From: an uncultured Dehalococcoidia bacterium
GTDB taxonomy: Bacteria; Chloroflexota; Dehalococcoidia; Lucifugimonadales; UBA3495
Reading direction: 5' to 3'
Assembly (NCBI GenBank): GCA_951813535.1
Contig: OX638345.1
Location: 199,029-263,028 of the forward strand
DNA: 64,000 bases
Position 1 is the first letter of the stretch. Each line of letters opens with the position of its first letter. The notes under the pieces are model-generated. The model made no database searches. It was not told the DNA's origin and worked only from the letters and a program-made list of their open reading frames with translations. The position numbers and the translations under genes were made by a program. Below are positions 61,733-64,000 of this stretch, one piece after another.

Positions 61733-62575
61733 ATGGATATTGGAGTGAGCGCCAGGGCTTCGAGCGATTCGGTTGACCCGGCAGAATTGGCGAAGCGCGC
61801 GGAGGAACTGGGGTTTGAGTCGTTCTGGCTTCCGGAGCACCCCATCCTGCCCGTGCATACCACCTCCCGGTACGGTGGCACGCCGGACGGGTCGATCCCG
61901 GCTTCCATGGCGGACATCGGCGATCCGCTGATCGCCCTGGCCATGGCGGCGGCGGCCACCAGCACCATAAAACTCGGCACCAGCATCAGCCTGGTTCCGG
62001 AACACAACCCGCTGATGCAGGCCAAGCAAATCGCCACCCTGGACAAGTTCTCCGGGGGACGGTTCCTGTTCGGGATTGGCGCGGGCTGGTTGCGGGAGGA
62101 AACCGAGATAATGGGCGGTGATTTTGAACACCGCTGGGGCCAGACGCGGGAAGCGATCCTGGCGATGAAAGAGCTTTGGACCAAAGACGAAGCGGAGTTC
62201 CACGGGCGCTTCTTCGATTTCCCGCTGGTCAAATGCTCCCCGAAGCCGGTTCAGGATCCGCATCCGCCGGTGCTGCTGGGAGGTTATGCCGCCAACGTGT
62301 TCAAGCGCGTGGTGGCGTGGGGCGACGGCTGGATGCCGGTGCGGGTGACCGAAGAGCAGGTTCGGGCGGGCCGCGCCGCCATGGACGAACTGGCGGAGGC
62401 CGCCGGCAGGGATCCCAGCACGATACAGCTCATCGTATCCAACGTACAACCGGACCGGGATGTCATCGCGGGATACGGCGAGGCCGGCGCCACCCGGGTT
62501 ACGGTGGCCCTGCCGCCGGACACCGGCGCTGAGGGTCTGAATGCGCTGGAGCGCCTGGCGGAACAGGTCCTGTAA
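61733..62575 (+). CDS. LLM-class F420-dependent oxidoreductase
   Basis: 280 residues from ATG 61733 (GGAGG seven bases upstream). Bacterial luciferase-like TIM barrel: KRAEELGFESFWLPEH, TSTIKLGTSISLVPEHNPLMQAKQIATLDKFSGGRFLFGIGAGWL (in parts), and PPVLLGGYAANVFKRVVAWGDGWMP. The GIGAGW and 'EHP' positions are typical of the subgroup using F420 rather than FMN, consistent with cofE in this window. Substrate unknown. A 108-residue gene begins 2 bases after its stop. Confidence 0.9.
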   Translation: MDIGVSARASSDSVDPAELAKRAEELGFESFWLPEHPILPVHTTSRYGGTPDGSIPASMADIGDPLIALAMAAAATSTIKLGTSISLVPEHNPLMQAKQIATLDKFSGGRFLFGIGAGWLREETEIMGGDFEHRWGQTREAILAMKELWTKDEAEFHGRFFDFPLVKCSPKPVQDPHPPVLLGGYAANVFKRVVAWGDGWMPVRVTEEQVRAGRAAMDELAEAAGRDPSTIQLIVSNVQPDRDVIAGYGEAGATRVTVALPPDTGAEGLNALERLAEQVL

Positions 62576-62577
62576 GG

Positions 62578-62904
62578 ATGTCGTCGGGCGGAGACCTGAA
62601 GCCGCCGGAGAACCCGCCCGCCTGGTCGCTGATGCGTGGCAAAAACGACGGCGACCAATGGGCGAGGAACGACGCGGAGATGGCCGACCTGATTGCCTGG
62701 GCCGATATTTCCGACTTCGAGCACTACATGGGGCCCATGCCCTTCCCGTACGACAACGGGGCGGCGGTGCAGTTGTACGAAGCGGCGAAATCGGACGCCT
62801 CGGCCCACGGCATCACCTTCAGCCATCAGCACTACGCCGGCGGTTTCCTGGAGGCGGTGTACGAACAGTGCCGGATCCGGATGGGGCTGGGACCGCTGCC
62901 GTGA
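62578..62904 (+). CDS. Hypothetical protein coupled to the LLM gene
   Basis: 108 residues, starting 2 bases after the F420-type oxidoreductase, so translational coupling is likely. Soluble, with aromatic- and acid-rich stretches (MADLIAWADISDFEHYMGPMPFPYDN split by position about 35-60) and FSHQHYAGGFLEAVYEQCRIRMGLGPLP at the end. No family recognised. It may be a partner or stabiliser of the oxidoreductase. Confidence 0.65.
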   Translation: MSSGGDLKPPENPPAWSLMRGKNDGDQWARNDAEMADLIAWADISDFEHYMGPMPFPYDNGAAVQLYEAAKSDASAHGITFSHQHYAGGFLEAVYEQCRIRMGLGPLP

Positions 62905-62956
62905 ACCTGCCGGCGGGTCAGTCGTGCCCGGCATGGGCGGCGTCCTAGCCCGTGGC

Positions 62957-63127
62957 CTCATGCGTGCCCAGTTTGGAGCAGGGAAACGTCAGAATCAGGA
63001 TTTTCAAGATTTGGGGATTGTCAGGATTGGAACCGTTCTGTGATGGAGATCTCCCAATCCTGCCCAATCATAAAATCCCGCAAATCCTGGTCCTGACGAT
63101 TTACGAAAGTAGGTGCGCATGAGGCTT
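62957..63127. repeat. 3'-end palindrome R9
   Basis: Outer TCATGCGTGCCCAGTTTGG and GTAGGTGCGCATGA, arms CGTCAGAATCAGGATTTTC and AATCCTGGTCCTGACG, type I centre (GGAACCGTTCTGTGATGGAG) forward. Starts 53 bases after the hypothetical gene stop. Confidence 0.9.
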
Positions 63128-63202
63128 CGGGTAAACACCCCAAACGACAGGGACATGGCCAAGGCGTTTCAGGTCATGCTGCCCTGGAGAGGATAAGTGA
63201 CG

Positions 63203-63409
63203 ATGGCATGTCATTACATGTACCGGGTCACATGGTCCGCCGAGGATGGCGAATTCGTCGGACTGTGCACCGAGTTTCCTTCACTGAGCTGGCTTGCGCC
63301 GACGCACGAAGAGGCGTCCGTGGGCATCCGCAAGTTGGCGGCGGATTGCGTAGCGGATATGGCGGCCGACGGTGAAAAGCCGCCGGAACCCACGGCAGGT
63401 CGCGCCTGA
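63203..63409 (+). CDS. HicB-like antitoxin-fold protein, short and orphan
   Basis: 68 residues from ATG 63203 (GAGAGGA upstream); a GTG two codons earlier is an alternative. The HicB partial RNase H fold is seen in YRVTWSAEDGEFVGLCTEFPSLSWLAPTHEEASVGIRKL (about residues 6-44, in parts). The protein ends at PPEPTAGRA, so it lacks the C-terminal ribbon-helix-helix DNA-binding domain of full HicB, and no HicA gene is adjacent. It resembles stand-alone HicB-like proteins. Confidence 0.75.
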   Translation: MACHYMYRVTWSAEDGEFVGLCTEFPSLSWLAPTHEEASVGIRKLAADCVADMAADGEKPPEPTAGRA

Positions 63410-63431
63410 CGATAGCGCGCCGGCGGGTTGG

Positions 63432-63776
63432 TCAGTTGTCCGAGGCGACGGCGGCGATGGCGTCCGCCCGGGAGGGATGGATTTCGATGAGCTGGTCGAA
63501 GCCGCTGGTCTCGAACACGGCGCGCACACCGTCGGACAGGGAGCACAGGGCCAGGATTCCGCCCTGCTGTTGCATCTTCCGCACGGCCTGCATGATCGCC
63601 CGGAGCCCGGCGCTGCTGATGTAGTCGAGGCTCTGCATATCGATCACCACGGCCCGGCTGGCGGCTTCGGTGACCGACTCCAACTCTTCGCTGAAGGTAC
63701 CGGCATTGGAGCTGTCCAGGCGCTGGTCGCCCAGCACGAACACGGTGGCGCCGTTGGAGAGGGCGTCGATCGCCAT
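63432..63776 (-). CDS. STAS-domain anti-sigma factor antagonist-like protein
   Basis: 114 residues from ATG 63776; the frame runs further upstream but without conservation. SpoIIAA-type STAS fold: GATVFVLGDQRLDSSNAGTF, AVVIDMQSLDYISSAGLRAIMQAVRKM (in parts) with the phosphorylatable Ser in YISSAGLR, and GILALCSLSDGVRAVFETSGF. It would be switched by a serine kinase (RsbW/SpoIIAB-like) not seen here. The 224 bases upstream to the window edge hold no gene I can support. Confidence 0.9.
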   Translation of the reverse strand: MAIDALSNGATVFVLGDQRLDSSNAGTFSEELESVTEAASRAVVIDMQSLDYISSAGLRAIMQAVRKMQQQGGILALCSLSDGVRAVFETSGFDQLIEIHPSRADAIAAVASDN

Positions 63777-64000
63777 GAGTCGAACCTCAGCAGGTGGCAA
63801 ATGTACGGATTGGGAAACGTCAACAGGCAGCCGGATGGGTGAACCGGCGCAGGATGCTGCCGACGTTGAGCGATTCTGGCGACCGGGTGCAGCGATCCGC
63901 AAGGTAATGGCGAGGGAGTTTCCGGCGATTCGCAGGATCTGGCGGCAACGCTGTCGTCTCGGTTGGATCGAACAGCGCGGGAATCTGGCGCCCGGCTCGG
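63777..64000. other. Window-edge stretch without a supported gene
   Basis: No promoter, hairpin or reading frame with recognisable content was seen. It may contain the 5' region of the STAS transcript or the edge of a gene lying beyond the window. Confidence 0.3.

Noticed and set aside
43797-63127. Palindrome family as CRISPR or integron attC array
   Set aside because: Copies are kilobases apart with no spacers and no Cas genes, so not CRISPR. attC sites would need GTTRRRY-type core sites at the ends and an integrase; neither is seen.

Overview
The window is high-GC bacterial chromosome that most resembles Chloroflexota (Dehalococcoidia/SAR202-like). This is inferred from gene content: a DUF2298 'YYY' membrane protein, a 51-residue DUF5679 zinc ribbon, a Uma2 nuclease-fold protein, an HspR-controlled dnaJ-hspR-clpC cluster, stand-alone cofE plus an F420-type luciferase-like enzyme, and several scavenging hydrolases and oxidases. 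No phage, transposase, rRNA or CRISPR array is visible. One tRNA (Trp) is present.

Layout. 1-7.8 kb: DUF2298 protein, ftsY, a retropepsin-like gene set between two copies of the ftsY 5' end, a DUF433/DUF5615 pair, an amidase with a small partner, bluB and cofE. 7.9-14.6 kb: a low-GC TPR gene, an orphan HigA antitoxin lodged behind a duplicated fragment of the clpC 3' end, then clpC-hspR-dnaJ divergent from hsp20. 14.9-26.8 kb: cyclase-family hydrolase, DUF5679 protein, an Mrr-type nuclease gene broken by one amber codon, a flavin disulfide oxidoreductase, a lone TRAP DctM permease, a CDF metal exporter, isomerase and hydrolase, and a GlcD/GlcF-type fusion oxidase. 26.8-35.8 kb: a 2,089-residue secreted CARDB-repeat protein with a membrane-anchored partner, divergent from a membrane-embedded HTH regulator that has a perfect palindrome in front of it. 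35.9-40.5 kb: imuB-dnaE2 translesion synthesis pair. 40.5-48.9 kb: histidine kinase, bioY, MBL protein, CocE-type hydrolase, tRNA-Trp, SDR and a DtxR-family regulator. 49.2-61.4 kb: a nitrogen island urtABCDE-glnA-ureABC-ureF-(uma2)-ureG-ureD, which would take up urea, split it and fix the ammonia into glutamine. 61.7-64 kb: F420-type oxidoreductase, a HicB-like protein and a STAS protein.

The most unusual structure is a family of nine imperfect palindromes of about 90-170 bp (arms containing GTCAGAATCAGGATT and its complement). Each lies within about 70 bases of the stop codon of a gene transcribed into it, and two sit inside the urea operon (after urtA and after ureA). Two direct duplications of housekeeping gene ends, one flanking a small accessory gene and one flanking an antitoxin gene plus a palindrome, suggest a transposase-free way in which small modules were added. 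All family assignments are from reading the translated sequence; no database search was run.
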